Assembly (NCBI RefSeq): GCF_910592395.1
Contig: NC_088317.1
Coordinates: forward strand, 9,736,001-9,800,000
Direction: 5' to 3'
From: Lineus longissimus
Lineage: Eukaryota > Nemertea > Pilidiophora > Heteronemertea > Lineidae
Length of the DNA stretch: 64,000 bases
Shown here: in pieces, positions 62,069-64,000 of the stretch
Layout: every line of letters begins with the position of its first letter
Numbering within the stretch: the stretch's first letter is position 1
Position numbers and translations under genes: made by a program
Notes under the pieces: generated by a model
Database searches by the model: none
Told to the model about the DNA's origin: nothing
What the model saw: the letters and a program-made list of their open reading frames with translations, nothing else

Positions 62069-62283
62069 GTAGTGAAGTGAAGCCACCACCAACGCATGAC
62101 TATAGGGCTTCGAAGAGGCAGAGAAGATCAAGCTCAGGCCATGGCAGGGCTCCATTGCCAGAAACCCCCAGTGGCCCTGCTCAGTCGCAGCGACACGTTA
62201 CCCCAGTCTGACAAATGATCAGGTTCGCAATTCAAAGGTCACCATGGCTATGGAGAGTTCAACAGCCATACAGCCCAAAAAAT
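62069..62283 (+). pseudogene. Broken tail exon beta-3
   Basis: Compared with beta-2 it has lost 28 nt after 62,210, shortening it to 215 nt and changing frame. The join creates an in-frame TGA at 62,209-62,211. Splice sites are still present. Confidence 0.75.
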
Positions 62284-62352
62284 GTAAGTAGCAGTGGTCT
62301 TGATTTTTTGTGTCGCCACGTCGCATTTGAGTGATCTCAGTGATTAGTTGAT

Positions 62353-62432
62353 TAATGGCAGTCTCATGTTGTCGGTCCTTCCGGCTTGCGAGTAATGGCA
62401 GTCTCATGCTGTCGGTCCTTCCGGCTTGCGGT
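62353..62432. repeat. 40-bp tandem duplication in the beta-3 intron
   Basis: Same duplication as in the beta-2 intron; starts at 62,353 and 62,393. Confidence 0.85.
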
Positions 62433-62562
62433 CTAAGTATAAAACGTAAAGGAAACATTTATAGATCCAGATCAGCTCAAAGCAGAACAAACACAGAGTC
62501 ACATTCTTTAAAGCTTTAAGTAAAACAAAAGAGGTACCTAGAGAATGAGGTCTTCATTGCTC

Positions 62563-62885
62563 GGGTCTGCACTGCTCAGCATCCCTTTGCTCGGGTCCAC
62601 TCTACTAAGCATCCTACGGTTCGGGTCAAACACTACTTAGCATCCCATGGTTCGAGTCTACACTACTCAGCATTCCCTGGGGTCCACTTTACTCAGTATC
62701 CTATGGTTCGGGTCCACACTACTTAGCATCCCATGGTTCGAGTCTACACTACTCAGCATTCCCTGGGGTCAACTTTACTCAGTATCCTATGGTTCGGCTC
62801 CAACACTACTTAGCATCCTATGGTTCGAGTCCACACTACTCAGCATCCCATGGTTCGAGTCCTTACTACTCAGCATTCCCTGGCG
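62563..62885. repeat. About 30-bp minisatellite, expanded allele
   Basis: About eleven units of the same type as at 57,481-57,612. B-box-like ggttcgagtcc is at 62,822 and 62,852; one-base variants are at 62,649, 62,705 and 62,735. Confidence 0.8.
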
Positions 62886-63107
62886 TCAGAGTGTTGAATT
62901 TACTTTGTAGTTCGAAAGCATGAATTTAATCCCGATTTTATTGATGACTATTTTCATGTAAGCATTCATGTATAAGTAATTAATAACAAAGAATCATATC
63001 ATTCTCACCTCGTCCTGTCAATATCACCTCGATCAGCAACATCGTTGTGATAACATGCAGTTGCAGTCGTTTCATTGTATTCATAAAAACATGCAAATTC
63101 ATTACAG

Positions 63108-63338
63108 GTAAAAAGGTCAGACCACCACCCAACCAGACCAGTATGGCTATCGAAAGGCAAAAGACCCATATCGGAGCCAGCTCAGCACAAGGCATGGCTC
63201 AATTGCAAGAATCCCAAAGTATGCCTCCCACGGCACAGAGCCAAGTAACCCCGTTTGTTACAATGCCTACAGGTCACAGTGAAACTACTCAGGTCCCCGT
63301 GGCGTTTCGCACACCAGCTGTTGTGCAAGCTAGGAAAC
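63108..63338 (+). CDS. Tail exon gamma-6 (77 codons, phase 1-1), third cassette
   Basis: Intact 231-nt frame with acceptor attacag and donor gtgagt. Nearly identical to gamma-3. Confidence 0.55.
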
Positions 63339-64000
63339 GTGAGTAGAGCAATATTTTGCTAAATGTCATTGACTTGTTTGATAAATCATCTTACTTAATG
63401 ATATAATCAGCCCTTTCAATCAATCACACACTCACATTCAATTGACGGAAGAACTGCAACCCAGCCTATGCAAAACAGTGGACTGCTTCCTACACATTTC
63501 CAAAAGTTTTAAGAAAAGAGAAAGTATGTCATCATAGAATGAGGTCCCGATTGCTCGGATCCACACTCCTCAGCATTCTCTGGCATCAGGGTGTACAGAA
63601 GTTGCTTAACCTAAGAAATATACATTGCGGTTCACTCTTTGTTTATTCTAATCACTTTGCCGTGAATATGGAAACCACTGTTTTAGACAAATGAATTCTT
63701 CGATCATAATTCGGCATAAACAAGTGATACCGAAAGATAAACAACCTCTTTTTTTCTAAACGGAGAAATAATGAACACCTATGTAGTTGATGATATTAGC
63801 TTTGAAATTCGAGGGAATGAATTTAACCCCAATTACATTTTCGACTATTCTCATATCAGTCTTCATGCGCGTTAAAGCATATACACGATAGACCATCGAA
63901 TTGAAATATCACTCTCACCTCACCTCATCAATATCATCTATCAGCAGCATCGTTGCGATTACATGCAGTATCGGTCGTTCCCTGGTATTCATAAACACAT
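63339..64000 (+). other. Gamma-type intron, next gamma exon just beyond the edge
   Basis: The last bases (acatgcagtatcggtcgttc and what follows) match the 30-90 nt upstream of other gamma exons, so another gamma acceptor is expected shortly after 64,000. Confidence 0.6.

Noticed and set aside
62647-62910. 87-codon frame with repeated LLSI and STLLS motifs
   Set aside because: Translation of the intronic minisatellite.
53579-63195. Antisense frames across tail exons and introns, several repeated
   Set aside because: They mirror duplicated plus-strand exons and introns; the plus strand has matching splice sites and phase.

Overview
The window is eukaryotic and most likely from a marine invertebrate. 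It has GT-AG introns, tRNA-derived SINE debris, many fold-back (MITE-like) elements, a very large satellite and a KMT5A-like SET-domain gene of the kind expanded in several marine invertebrate lineages. The species cannot be fixed from sequence alone. No rRNA gene, intact tRNA gene, CRISPR array or bacterial-style operon was found.

Layout. (1) 1-1,795, minus strand: two tightly packed intronless ORFs, one running off the left edge. Their spacing suggests a captured mobile or virus-like element; the function is not recognised and the larger ORF probably has a C-terminal frameshift. (2) 1,796-2,696: non-coding sequence with a tandem duplication and two fold-back hairpins, the second ending exactly where the satellite starts. 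(3) 2,697-32,812: a continuous satellite of about 30.1 kb built from about 410 monomers of 71-73 bp. It has several nested higher-order levels, including two roughly 9.8-kb superunits and a pair of smaller units of about 2.8-2.9 kb. (4) 32,813-42,827: mostly unique non-coding DNA with MITEs and tRNA-like fragments. It holds one small intronless gene (37,426-37,806) with a TATA-like box and a hairpin just after the stop that fits the histone-mRNA 3' stem-loop consensus. (5) 42,828-64,000, plus strand: a multi-exon gene. Exons A-C encode a KMT5A-like SET lysine-methyltransferase domain. It is followed by a linker exon and a long tail made of tandemly multiplied, symmetric phase 1-1 exons of four types (alpha, beta, gamma, delta) in the order alpha-beta-gamma-gamma-delta, alpha-beta-gamma-gamma-gamma-delta, then a small stop-bearing exon. 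The 16 exons join in one frame to predict 1,108 residues. A further cassette (zeta, alpha, beta, gamma, and the start of another gamma intron at the window edge) lies downstream. Its beta exon is broken.

The most distinctive points are the SET gene with an exon-cassette tail, the histone-type 3' hairpin on a gene that is not a recognised histone, and the multi-level satellite whose variants concentrate at CpG sites. All exon calls come from reading frames, splice-site consensus, phase consistency and paralogue comparison within the window; no transcript data or searches were available.
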